Source: Tritrichomonas musculus
Lineage: Eukaryota > Parabasalia > Tritrichomonadida > Tritrichomonadidae
NCBI GenBank assembly: GCA_039105265.1
Contig: JAPFFF010000053.1
Span: 744,001-808,000 of the forward strand
Reading direction: 5' to 3'
DNA length: 64,000 nt
Positions 47,980 to 58,690 of the stretch are shown piece after piece. Below the pieces are notes generated by a model. That model worked only from the letters and a program-made list of their open reading frames with translations, was not told the DNA's origin and did not search any database. The position numbers and the translations under genes are program-made. Position 1 is the stretch's first letter, and each line of letters starts with the position of its first letter.

Positions 47980-50900
47980 TCACTCTGTTCGAAAGTAAGT
48001 GTCTATACAACCACTTTCATAGTCTGTTTTGATACATCTCTCGAATTTTTTTCTTGTCGATACAGTCATATTTTTGTTCATTTCGAAACAAGGTTGTCCT
48101 TTTGTTAGGTCGAATGTAATGGAGTTGCCATTGAAGAGTGTTTCATAAAGCTTCATTACATCTCCTTGAAACTCCTCATTGAATTTATATTTGATAGAAT
48201 TCTGAGTTAGTCCTTTACCTCGTATCATATAGTAAATATCTCCAGTAGAATCTTGCAGTTTATCTACATACATTTTCTTCATCAAGAAGAATGATTCAAT
48301 AGATTCAGGCATCTCATTGTGGCCGTTTATTTCTGGGAAATCTGAATGGAATTGTCCTAAATTTTTCCCGATAAGTTCGCGGTTATATTTCTCGCGGAAG
48401 GCCTTTTCGAGTTTCGGTAAATCCGCAGATTCTATATGCATACTATCAGTATCTTGGTAATAAATATGGCATCCTATGTCGAAAGCAAGACACATAACTT
48501 CGTTCATTATTCTCTTGGACATTGACAAAACTTGGATGCCTAAAAGAGAGAAATTGAAGTGATTATCTATTTGTTTGAGAGTCTTTATGGCATGGATGTC
48601 AGAGTTGTTTAACTGAATATCTTCGACAATTTTGTTATAATTTTTTGCCCAATATTTGTCGAGTTCATCTCCTTCATGAAGATATTTGAAGTCTTTATCT
48701 ACTGGCCTCTCTATTGTTTTGCCGTAGCAGGAATTCATGATGAGTTTGTAGAGATTTTGCAAAGGATTCTTCTGTTTCTTATATTCGAGTCGTTTATTGA
48801 ATATTTCTCTGATACAATCTTGAATGCGATAATCTTTCTTTCCGTCCCAGTAATATCCTCTCAGAATATTGAATTCTATTTGCTGAAACTCAATAAAGTC
48901 CTCCAAAGTAATATTATCAACAACTATTTTAATGGTTTGATTTTCGGACAAATAGTTGTTATTCCTGTTTAGGCCGCCAATTTTTTGAACGATTAATGGA
49001 AATGCATAATGCTTTTTTATTTTTGTTATTTCGATTTCGACAATGTATGCGGATTGTTGGGAGAGGAAATTATAGTTGAGTTGGTCTTGTTGTATTACCT
49101 TTGGACGTCCTTCAACTGTGTATAATCTACTCATTGCGGAAGGATATAATGATACTGCATCAAAATCGCAGAGATTCTTCTTGACATGCCATTTCTTGTT
49201 ATATGCCGTCATACATCAACCTCCATATATCGCCTTTGAGCAAAAATATCTCACATGACCGCCTAATTTATAGAGATTTTGGTTAGGATAATAGACTCTT
49301 TGATTGAAGACTTCGTTTGCGAGAGACGATATGCTGATGAAATTAAATGGGTCGACTTTGAAGTCTTTGATGAATCCTTCACGCAGTTAATTGAATCCGA
49401 TTCTGAGGATATTAACGTCTTGCTGGCAGTAAAATTCTGCATATTCCCACATGTCAAAATGGTTTTCGTCTATTTGGCAGCCAGATATTTTATCGATATT
49501 GGCGTTGAATAAATTGTAGTCTTCATCGGTCCATATTTTGTCTTCATTTTCTCCTGCTTCACCTATTGTGCCACTGTTAGTTTGGAGGCGATCAAGAGTA
49601 TAGTATTTGTATGGAAATATCTCTTTTTGTATGTCAGGAATGTCAAACATTGAGGGTAATTGAGATAATTTGCAGGAAAGAATTGGTAAAGAGTCTTTGA
49701 GATGAATTGTTTTGTTGTTATATTTTATATCAGCCTTCATTGTTTTTGTGCCTTTGATAATGGATTTGGCGAGTCCGAAAGAAGCCAGCATTCTGATATC
49801 ATACGCTAAATTGTGGAAATAAACGACGGCGTCATCTGGTAAATAATCTAGTAATTGTTTATTGCAGTCTTCTCCTCGGAAAGTTTTATTGATACGGCCT
49901 GTTCTATTCTGTAAGATGCAGAGGAAAGGTTTGTGAATTTCTGTTGATGTATCTGCTTCAAAATCGGCATACCAATATGTTTTGTTATCAGTTTGGAGTA
50001 GTTTCTTTTTATCCTCTTTGATTAGTTTCGTGCATTGTTCTTCGTTATATTCGAGGTCAATAAGGTCAATATCGTCGATTACTTCTTTGTGGAAAACTGT
50101 GTTGAGGACCTTATATTGCCCAAAAGTAATGGGGACGAAGAAATTGTTTTTCATGAGAGTTCGGACCAAATTTGATGATGTCATGAAATATCTTGCATTA
50201 ATCCAGTGGTCTTGTTTGTATTCTTATTTGTATTTGTCTTCTGAACAATCAAGGAGGTGGTTGATATAATACGTGCTGAAAGGAGTAATTTCCTCAAGAA
50301 AATAGTGCTTATTGAAGACATTAATTGTATGAGTTCTACTTGGATCGGCATTTTCTATACCTAAATAACTCTTTTTTGAACCATCTTTTTGGGACCTAAC
50401 TGTTTGTTTTTTGCATTTTGAATCTTCATCAATGAAAGATAATTTGACATGAATTTTGAACTCTGTACATAAATTATTCAATGCTTTTTGGGAGAGATAT
50501 CTTGAATTAATTCTTAGGCGCATTTTGTTTAGTGTATCGTCATCAAGGCATCCTGTTTGTTGAAGGGCGTAAATGAAACAGCAATCGTCCAATTCCTTTC
50601 TTTGTTTGCCTTTTTTGTCCACGAGAGAAGTGAAAATCTGTAATTTCTTGAGATATTTTGAGATATTTGATGGGCAGTTTTCACGTACCAAATATTGAAA
50701 GAAACTTTCTCCAACGTCATTTTTTGCCTTTATATTCTGAAATTCACTAAAGCGAACTGCTTCAAAGAGGCTCCATTCGGGTATTTTTTCGGCTCCATTC
50801 TCATAAAAATATTCTGGGACAACATTCTCTATATCGAAGATGAAGTGTTTTTCTGTCAGATTTTCCATTAATTTGTTGTATATTTCAGGAGTTAATTGAT

Positions 50901-51039
50901 AAGAATGCCATTGACTTTTGATTTTGAAAGCGAGTTTGTATTTGGAGATAATGGGTAATGTATCTATATATTCTTCAAAGAATTTCTGTAGTTTGGGAAG
51001 TAATAAGAGTCTGCCGTCCTTATCTAATCTCTCAAAGTC
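47980..51039 (-). pseudogene. Polinton protein-primed DNA polymerase B
   Basis: About 3 kb of polymerase text on the minus strand. Exonuclease region: YWYADFEADTSTEIHKPFLC and VVYFHNLAYDIRMLASFGLA. Polymerase region: FDAVSLYPSAMSRL (motif A, SLYPS), a long insert, IMNSCYGKTIERP (motif B), YYQDTDSMHIE (motif C, DTDS) and a C-terminal MIRGKGLTQNSIKYKF. The order and the large size are those of the protein-primed family B enzymes of Polintons. It would replicate the linear element. It is broken in about three places and so cannot be functional. Confidence 0.8.
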
Positions 51040-51042
51040 GAT

Positions 51043-51399
51043 TTACCATTTTTTAGGAGAGTATTCTAATTTTTCCATTATTTCGTCGACGATTTGTTGT
51101 TGGGAATTGCTTTCCGTTTTGAGAGGTTTTTCTTCTTGTTTGGGTTGTTCTTGTTTTTGTTCTTCTTGTTTTTCAGGTTGTTGCGCGGGTGTGTTGTTCT
51201 TGCCTTTAAAATACCAGTACATAGCATCATAGTTGTCTAAATCTCCATCATACCCTTCATAATTAGCACATTCTCGGATGTCATAATAGAATTCTTCTTG
51301 TGAGTTCCAATAGTATGAAAAGTTGTGTTGTAGTTTCTCGTTTATTATCAATTCAAATAGTTCTTGTAATTTTTCGGGAGTAGCTTCGGAGAGTCTCAT
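51043..51399 (-). CDS. Gln/Glu-rich small frame beside the polymerase
   Basis: 118 residues from the ATG at 51399: a helical N-terminal part (ATPEKLQELFELIINEKLQH), an aromatic/acidic stretch (EGYDGDLDNYDAMYWYFKGK), then a low-complexity Gln/Glu/Pro linker. It lies directly upstream of the polymerase on the same strand and may be an amino-terminal part of it or a separate small gene. No domain recognised. Part of the Polinton fossil. Confidence 0.4.
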   Translation of the reverse strand: MRLSEATPEKLQELFELIINEKLQHNFSYYWNSQEEFYYDIRECANYEGYDGDLDNYDAMYWYFKGKNNTPAQQPEKQEEQKQEQPKQEEKPLKTESNSQQQIVDEIMEKLEYSPKKW

Positions 51400-53984
51400 T
51401 TTTGCAATGAAGATAAAAAATTAAAAATATAAAAAATTTATACCACTTATCGTGGATGAGAAAATTTCCAAAAAATATTTTTTTCAAAAAAGTTGAAACA
51501 ACTCGTTAGTCCTAAAATCAGGACTTTATTAGCGAGTATGACAAACATCTTTTTGAGCTCAAATTGTTGAGTGAAATTAGGGGGTCAAGTATGGGGGTAC
51601 TTAATAAATTGTTGGACAACTTTTTGAGTCAAAAAAGGGCTAAAATGAGGTGTTTGAGACCAAAAAAGTGCCCAAATAAGGAGCTTTCGAGTGTTTGTCA
51701 GGAGTTTGGGACGAAGTCCTAAAATCATGAGAAACATATACTACTTTAGTATTTATATCTTTAAAACAAAAATTAAAAAGATGTCAAAGCTCATTTATTT
51801 TTTGCATTTGTTTCTGATATAAACCTAAACAAATGCATTCTTCTATTTGCTATCAAAAAGTTCAATGTTTACAAAAAATCATTATGTTTACTAAATTTTT
51901 TATATTAAGAAAAAAACATTATATTAACAAATATATTTATTTTCATGAATATAAATAAATTTACAAAAAAACAGAATATTTAATAAACATTTTTTTGTTC
52001 GGAAATAGGCCTGTTGATATTTTTGAGAAGTGCGGGGACTAAAATAACGTATTTTGTCTATTTAATATTTTGCTTTTATTTCCTTTAATATTTTATATCT
52101 CAATAATTTTATTATATGTTTATTTTAAACATTTATTGTATTATATGAAATACTTATTGTTTTGATTATTTATTCATAGGGAAAGAAGTTACATAATTGC
52201 CAAAAATCATTAAATATATATAAATATCTTAATGAAAAAATATTTTTAATTCATAATTATCGCATATTTAACTAATAAATATAATATTGATATTAAATAA
52301 TTATTTATATAAAATAAAACAATTTTTTTCATGAAAAAAAACAAAATTTATAAAAAATTGTATTTTACAACTCATTTTTTGGAATGGTTGTTTAATTCTC
52401 AAGGGATAACTATATATCAATTTATAGGATAATTAATATATATCACAATAAATATATGAAAATAAAAAACGACTCGTCAGGCGTAGCTGCGTTTTAACCT
52501 TTAATTTTTTTAAAAAAATTTAAATTTTTGAATGAAAAAAATAATTGGCATGAATCTTTTTCAAAGATTTTTTTTAATATGTCAAAAACTTTTTGACTAT
52601 TTCCGGTTGGATATTTGACTATTTCCGGTTCATATTGAATTTTTTTTTTAATTGCTTTTTTTTTTCAAGAAGGGAATTAAAGCATACAAAATACTTTTTG
52701 ATAAATTATATATTAAAATATACATTATTCCAATAGTCATCTTTTAAATTGCTCTGTTAAAAACAAAGAAAATTCTTTTTTTACTGAGATAAACTAGTTT
52801 TAATTTATAATAAAAAAACAAAGATTGCGACATATTCATTAATTTCTCCCAACAATCTCTTATTTAAACCAATTATGGTAAATAAATAAATCATCAGCGC
52901 ATATCTTAAGGCATTTTTAAAAGATTTCATTGAGAATATTAAATATCAGATTTTAGCAATTCATGTTTACAAGAGTAGAAAAGGTTTCAAAAGATAAATC
53001 ATATTATATTATGCAAAAATCATTCTTCATTTTACACATTTATCATTTAATTCATATAAATTTAAAATGATATTATTACAAGATCGATTGAATTAATTTT
53101 TTTATTAAACATTTTCATATAATAAAGATGCATTTAATATTTTATGACTTTTTTTATGCAAAAACATGAAAAATATTTGATGAATTTTTTTTAAAATTTC
53201 AATGGTTTACGAAAATTAATAAAAATACTCATAAAACTCCACCTGACGAACAAAACTCTTTCATTAAATATTTTTTATATAATATTGAATATACTTGATA
53301 AAATATATTAATATAAAGAATTTTTAAAAAAATTTTTAGTACCCGTACCTCTTATTTTTGCTATTTTTCAAATTATAGCCTTCATTTTGAGAAATATATT
53401 TTATTTTCAAATAGTATAAACCACATTAATTTGCATTGCTTTCATTTTATACTTTTATCCTAAAGCTTATGATGAGATTATTTAATTATCATGTAAAAAT
53501 AAAAACTATTATATTTTTTTCATTATATCTTAATTACTGGTTTTAAATTTTTTTAAATATGGATCCAAAGAAATAGATTTGCTTTTAATATTAAAATATT
53601 ATTATTTTAAATATTTCAATGCTATTTCCATTTTCAGAGCCGGCCATTGAAATTTTGAGAGTTTTATCTGAATTATTGATTAAAAAAAATTCTAATTTTC
53701 TCTATTCATGAAACAATTTTCCAATAAATTCCTGCTTTAATAGATAAACTATATATTAAAAAATATTTTTTATTAATATTTTCTATTACTTTTGATAATA
53801 ATGCAAAATATTATCGAAAATGCTTTTTTTTTGCATCATTATCAAAAGTAAAAATTTAATTTTCATATATGATATATTATTGTTTTAAATATAATGTTTA
53901 TTTTTAGACTTACCCAATTTTTATAAAGATAAAATATTATCATTATCGTTAAATAATCTTCAGAAAATTAAAATTCTATAAATT

Positions 53985-54051
53985 AGATATGATCGTTCGC
54001 TTCAAAATTTCTATCAAAATTTAAAAGATATGATCGTTCGCTTCAAAATTT
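53985..54051 (+). promoter_or_regulatory. duplicated 26-bp upstream element of the kinase-LRR gene
   Basis: A 26-bp word beginning AGATATGATCGTTCGCTTCA occurs at 53985-54010 and again, identical, at 54026-54051, ending 43 bp before the ATG. Two exact copies in a promoter suggest a bound regulator; the factor is unknown. Confidence 0.55.
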
Positions 54052-54084
54052 TGAAAATTTGTATTAACTCATAGAAATATCCAG

Positions 54085-54090
54085 TCATCT
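54085..54090 (+). promoter_or_regulatory. initiator (Inr) of the kinase-LRR gene
   Basis: TCATCT has +1 A at 54087, 8 nt before the ATG at 54095. The upstream AACTCATAGAAATATCCAG is shared with a site near 58671. Confidence 0.55.
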
Positions 54091-54094
54091 TAAA

Positions 54095-57000
54095 ATGGAT
54101 GGGAAAAGCACATTTCTAGATCTCAGCAGATTTGAATTATTAAATTTAGCTGGGAAAGGAGCTTTTAGTAAGGTCTATCGAGTTAAAGAAATTTCTACTG
54201 GTGAAATATGTGCCGCAAAAGTTTTAAAAATCGAAATCAACGACCAAACAATTGAATCAGAGGGCATAATTTCACTTTTACGAGAAGTAAAATTGATGTC
54301 ATCATTAGACCATCCATCAATCATTGAATTTGTAGGATTTAGTCTATATAATTTCCGACAAAAACCTTTTCCCACAATAATTACTAAATATGCTTCAAAA
54401 GGATCGCTGCATGATATCATTAACTTAGAAATATCGGGTCTTTCACCTCAAGGTTGGGATTCTACGCGAAAATTAATAAATATTTATGGTATTGCTTCCG
54501 GGCTAGCATATTTACACCTCCATGATATTATCCATCGAGATATGAAACCAGATAATATATTAATGGACGATAACTTCTATCCAAAAATTGCAGATTTTGG
54601 ATTATCAAAAATTACCGCATCAGTTTCAAAAAGTATGAATATTCAGTCACAAAGTGGCCTTAAAGGTACCCCATTATATATGGCACCAGAAATAATGCGT
54701 GGTGAATCATATACAAAAGCAGTTGATGTTTATTCCTTTTCTTATATTGTTTATGAAATTTTGACAGGTGTTAGACCATTTAATAATTTAAATTTTCATT
54801 CATTAATGCTTAAAGTTGTGTTGCAAAATTCAAGACCAGACCTCACAGATGATATTCCATTGGCATTTCAAGATTTAATTAGCCAGTGTTGGTCAGACAA
54901 CCCAGAAGAGCGTCCATCTTTTGATGAAATTGTTTATCAACTCAAAACGAATAAAGATTTTATTACAGATTCAATTAATGAAGATGAATTTTATGATTAC
55001 GTTGATTTTATTGATAATTATAAGGCTACTTTTACTATAAATGATTCATTTCATTATGATGATATCGCAAGTATTACTGCTCAAAAAGTTGTTGAACAAG
55101 ATGAGGAAAAAATTGACGAATCTAATAAAACTGAACAAGATGAGGGAAAAAGTGACAAATCTAAAAAAACTAAACAAGATGAGAAAAAAGCTAAAAAGAA
55201 AAAAAATGAAAATGAAAAAGCATCGATAGAAGGAGAAACAATTATTTCAGTCAAATTCAAATATTTAAATCAAATTGATTCATTTGAGGAAGTTGAAACT
55301 TTCCTTGTTGATGATGATGAATTTGAAGAAGAAGAAGAAGAAAAAGAAAGAGATTATAATGATTTTTTAATTTATCTTTCTGATGATGGTTCAGTTGTGA
55401 AATATGCAAAAGTTTTTTCAAAAAATAAAAAGCAAGAAGCTATTTGCTTAATCATCAATCCTGATTCTCTGAATGGCCAATGCAATCCTGAGAATCAGAT
55501 AGATCCGAATAAGTTACTTATGGAAGCTTATTTATTTAAGAAACTTAAAAATCAATTTGTCGTTAATTTTATAGGTTTGAATTTTTATAATCCAAACCTT
55601 ACTTTTGATGACTATGAATATTATGAAGATGATGAAGATGAATTTGAAAGGACACCAAGTCCAACGTTGTTTTATGAATTCCCAAAAAATGGATCACTTG
55701 CTCATTTAATTAGAGAACATATTCAGCTTACTCCATTGCAGCGTCAAATCATTATAATTGGAATTGTTTCAGGACTTCGTTATCTTCATAGCCAACATTT
55801 CTTTCATGGACGTTTGAGTCCAGGCACAATTTGGTTAGATGAAAATTTTTATCCTAAAATTTTAACAATGAATTATTCATTAACGGAAAATGGATGCAGT
55901 TTATATTATCAAGCACCAGAACTATTTGAATATAGTACAAATACATTATATATTTCAGAATCATCTGATGTTTACTCATTAGGTCGTTTATTATATTTTT
56001 TAATTACTGGATTTGAACCTTTTAAATATGAAGGAGATAAACTTAAAGGCAAGGGAATCTTTTATACACTTGAGCAAATAACAAGATATAAAGCTTTACC
56101 ACTTTTCCCTGATTCTATGCCTGATGCACTTCGTGAACTTCTTGTAAGATGTTGGCGAGAAGATATAAATGATAGGCCATCAATAGATGAAGTTTTCTAT
56201 CTTCTTATTCATGTTAAGAAATATTACATTGTTCAGAGCGATGAAGATCTTCAGCAAGTTAATGCTTTTATTGATAACAATGTAATATTGGAGCCTTTTA
56301 ATAAATGTAGTCTTTCAATTGAATGCAATAAATCAGCTACTATTGATATTGGATTCGATGAAAATGATACTGGATTCTATCAAAATGATATTGAATTCTA
56401 TGAAAATGATACTGGATTCTATCAAAATGATAATGAGTTTTATATAAAACTTAAAAAAATAATTCGATCTAACTTTACTCATTACAGTAAAAAGAAAACT
56501 TTGAATTTTTTGATTCAAATGGCACAAAAAGGAATCTTTCAAAGTAATGAAATTCTATTACAAAAAGTTATTTCATATGTTAACAAATACAGCTTTAAGA
56601 ATGATGAATTAGCTGATCAATTCTTAACAATTGTTTTTGGAAATCCAATTCATCATATTTCCCAAAAACAATTAAAATACAAAGCATCATTGAACATAGC
56701 AAAAGATGTTGTTCTCATAGAAAATTTAAAAAACTTTGATATTCTAATCAGAGTTAATATCCCCAATTCAGTAAAAAAAATCAAAAGCAAAGCTTTTTAT
56801 GGTTGCCATAACTTGAAATTCGTCAATATTCCTGAATCAATTAAAAATGAATCAATTGGGAAAAATGCTTTTGAAAACTGTCCAAAATTGAAGTTCATTA
56901 GAACACCATCAGAACTGACAAAAATTCAGGATGGAACTTTCAAAGGAGATGAAAGCTTGTCTAACGTATCTTTGAATGATGGACTCGAAATTATTGGTAA

Positions 57001-57181
57001 AAAAGCTTTCTCAGGTTGCAATGCAATTCAATATTTAAAGATTCCTAAATCTGTTGTTTTGATTGATGATTACGCATTTGATCAATGCAAAAATCTCAAA
57101 GTAGTCATTTTTAAAGGCGGTAATCCTACATTAGGGATCAATGCAATTAATTCTAATGTTGTCATCATTCATAATGATTGA
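54095..57181 (+). CDS. TKL-type kinase + pseudokinase + BspA leucine-rich repeat protein
   Basis: 1028 residues in one frame. Domain 1 (about 9-290) is a complete kinase: GKGAFSKVYRV, AAKVLK (Lys 42), IIHRDMKPDNILMDD (His 147, Asp 149), DFGLSKI (Asp 167), GTPLYMAPEIMRGE, and SQCWSDNPEERPSFDEI, a TKL-like ending. An acidic/Lys-rich linker follows. Domain 2 (about 430-705) has the kinase fold but HGRLSPGTIWL replaces the HRD loop (His 571) and TMN replaces DFG, while APELFEYS and RCWREDINDRPSIDEV remain: a pseudokinase. Residues about 753-783 are a 7-residue repeat, and about 866-1028 are BspA-type LRR_5 repeats (IPNSVKKIKSKAFYGCHNLK, IGKNAFENCPKLKFIRTP, IIGKKAFSGCNAIQYLKIP). No signal peptide, so it is cytoplasmic. 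The pseudokinase may regulate domain 1 in cis as in JAKs; the LRR probably chooses the partner. Intact. Confidence 0.9.
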   Translation: MDGKSTFLDLSRFELLNLAGKGAFSKVYRVKEISTGEICAAKVLKIEINDQTIESEGIISLLREVKLMSSLDHPSIIEFVGFSLYNFRQKPFPTIITKYASKGSLHDIINLEISGLSPQGWDSTRKLINIYGIASGLAYLHLHDIIHRDMKPDNILMDDNFYPKIADFGLSKITASVSKSMNIQSQSGLKGTPLYMAPEIMRGESYTKAVDVYSFSYIVYEILTGVRPFNNLNFHSLMLKVVLQNSRPDLTDDIPLAFQDLISQCWSDNPEERPSFDEIVYQLKTNKDFITDSINEDEFYDYVDFIDNYKATFTINDSFHYDDIASITAQKVVEQDEEKIDESNKTEQDEGKSDKSKKTKQDEKKAKKKKNENEKASIEGETIISVKFKYLNQIDSFEEVETFLVDDDEFEEEEEEKERDYNDFLIYLSDDGSVVKYAKVFSKNKKQEAICLIINPDSLNGQCNPENQIDPNKLLMEAYLFKKLKNQFVVNFIGLNFYNPNLTFDDYEYYEDDEDEFERTPSPTLFYEFPKNGSLAHLIREHIQLTPLQRQIIIIGIVSGLRYLHSQHFFHGRLSPGTIWLDENFYPKILTMNYSLTENGCSLYYQAPELFEYSTNTLYISESSDVYSLGRLLYFLITGFEPFKYEGDKLKGKGIFYTLEQITRYKALPLFPDSMPDALRELLVRCWREDINDRPSIDEVFYLLIHVKKYYIVQSDEDLQQVNAFIDNNVILEPFNKCSLSIECNKSATIDIGFDENDTGFYQNDIEFYENDTGFYQNDNEFYIKLKKIIRSNFTHYSKKKTLNFLIQMAQKGIFQSNEILLQKVISYVNKYSFKNDELADQFLTIVFGNPIHHISQKQLKYKASLNIAKDVVLIENLKNFDILIRVNIPNSVKKIKSKAFYGCHNLKFVNIPESIKNESIGKNAFENCPKLKFIRTPSELTKIQDGTFKGDESLSNVSLNDGLEIIGKKAFSGCNAIQYLKIPKSVVLIDDYAFDQCKNLKVVIFKGGNPTLGINAINSNVVIIHND
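56351..56443 (+). repeat. 21-bp tandem repeat inside the kinase-LRR gene
   Basis: About four and a half 21-bp units encode alternating GF(Y/D)xND(T/I/N) and EFYENDT heptapeptides. A coding minisatellite in the linker before the LRR part; the frame is kept. Confidence 0.88.
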
Positions 57182-57258
57182 TCATTAGATTTTTTCATAA
57201 ACAAAAAAAAGCTAATTACTAAAAAAAAGTTCTAATTTTAATTTTATTAACCATTATA

Positions 57259-57654
57259 TAGGGTGGTGAAAAAGTTCGTTAATTTTTTTAAAATGAGAAA
57301 TGCTTTTAAGTTAATGTCATATTTATTTTATAAATATTAAAAATATTGCATGATGCATATAAATTATAATTCAGAAGATCAAATGTTCATTATGAGAAAA
57401 GTTATTTGATTTTGAAAAAAATTTCAAAAAATGAGTATTGAATTTCATGATGTTTTCAATTATATCTGATTGATTAAAAAAAGTTTCTAAAAAAGTATAA
57501 CCAATATGAAACATGAATACGATGATAATTGTTATTCATTATAAAAAGTAGAAATATATTAGAGTATGTTCTCAGAAACAAAGAACAAAACCTATAATGA
57601 AGAAATTTTGCTTTTTTTAGAGATTTTTCAATTGCAGGAATCGTTCCAATTAAT

Positions 57655-57695
<41 letters not shown>

Positions 57696-58491
57696 CATTA
57701 TATTAGAAAGAGAATACTTTTCAAAGAACATGTTTCACCAATTGGAAAAAAATTTTTCAAGAATTGAAGTTCATTACTATATAAAAAGCTTTAAATCTCA
57801 AAATTCTATATTGACTGAAGAAAAAATGAAATAATTGAACATTGAAAGATAATTCTGTTTATTGTTCTCCTAAATATTCGTTTATATTACCTTTTTCTTT
57901 ATAAGTATTATAAATAAAAATCAGAAGGTCATCATTATTTGTCGAAAGTTACACTTGATAGAATCCTTTATCCGAAAATCAAAATTTTTGATAAATTGTC
58001 ATATAATTTTACAAATAATGAATGTATTGATAATTTAAGTTTGCAATGAACAATAATAGATATTACATAACATTTTATCATAAGTAATTAATAAATTACA
58101 ATATTGAAAATATTATTTTTTTTGCATTTATATCACTTCACTAAAAATACTTAAAATGTCATATATCAAATAATATGAAATTTTTAATATATAAACTGTT
58201 TATAAATCAATAATATTTGCTTAACTATAAACTGTATAACATGAATTTTTAATATCTAATTTAATTTTTAAATAATCTCAATTATTTATATAATTATAAT
58301 CATTTCTTTTCAATACGAAAAATATCCAAAATTGTTTTAAAAATCGAATATCTAGATTAATCTCAAATGAATTACTTCCAACTTTTGGATATATTTGAAG
58401 AACATGATAATATATATTTATATAATTATTGTTTCCAAATATTAAAAATTACATAAGTTATAAAAAATTCACGAACTTTTTCACCATCCAA
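57259..58491. mobile_element. mariner-like TIR-bounded element, 1.23 kb, no transposase seen
   Basis: The left end TAGGGTGGTGAAAAAGTTCG and the reverse complement of the right end TTGGATGGTGAAAAAGTTCG match over about 28 bp with four mismatches, and TA lies outside both ends (57257-57258, 58492-58493). The ends resemble mariner TIRs and the length is that of a full mariner, but the interior is AT-rich with no recognisable transposase. It is either a decayed copy or a non-autonomous derivative. It contains a perfect T20A20 palindrome. Confidence 0.75.
57656..57695. repeat. T20A20 perfect palindrome
   Basis: Twenty T immediately followed by twenty A, inside the mariner-like element. It can form a 20-bp cruciform or hairpin and is a likely slippage, deletion or assembly trouble spot. 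Confidence 0.92.
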
Positions 58492-58690
58492 TATTTTTCC
58501 ATAAATAAACTTCCATAAAACTCAACAGAACTAGACCTCGCCACTTTTTTTAATGAAACAAAATTTGAATTTATACATAGAATTGCACAGAAATTTTATT
58601 TTTTTATTCATTGAAAGCAGTACTCAATAAAGTGGCGAATGGAATTCTGAGAATTCAAAATTTATAAAAACTCATAGAAATATACAGGTA

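Larger units (their letters stand above)
43554..51760. mobile_element. degraded partial Polinton (Maverick)
   Basis: A cluster of virus-like genes: retroviral-type integrase (about 47.0-47.95 kb, plus strand), protein-primed DNA polymerase B (about 48.0-51.0 kb, minus strand) and several accessory genes. This pair is the diagnostic core of Polintons/Mavericks, which are abundant in trichomonads. The element is about 8 kb where complete trichomonad copies are roughly 15-20 kb. I see no major or minor capsid, protease or packaging ATPase, so a large part is missing. Its genes look broken in about six places in all. Clear terminal inverted repeats and a target duplication are not visible, and the borders given are where GC-richer element-like sequence begins and ends. 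Age: moderately old; frames are still readable. Confidence 0.7.
51400..54094. other. long AT-rich spacer, right Polinton edge to kinase promoter
   Basis: The first 350 bp are GC-richer and belong to the element flank: a hairpin AGTCCT-AAAATC-AGGACT near 51507 and AGTCCTAAAATCA again near 51716. The rest is about 2.3 kb of AT-rich DNA with a 16-bp direct repeat TTGACTATTTCCGGTT (52593, 52615) and a short island GACTCGTCAGGCGTAGCTGCG near 52471. No gene seen. Confidence 0.5.

Noticed and set aside
44419-51746. 13-bp direct repeat AACATATACTACT as target duplication of the Polinton
   Set aside because: The left copy lies within coding text, and Polintons make about 6-bp duplications; likely coincidence.
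57474-57731. Minus-strand frame within the mariner-like element as transposase
   Set aside because: Crosses the T20A20 palindrome and has no DDE motif.
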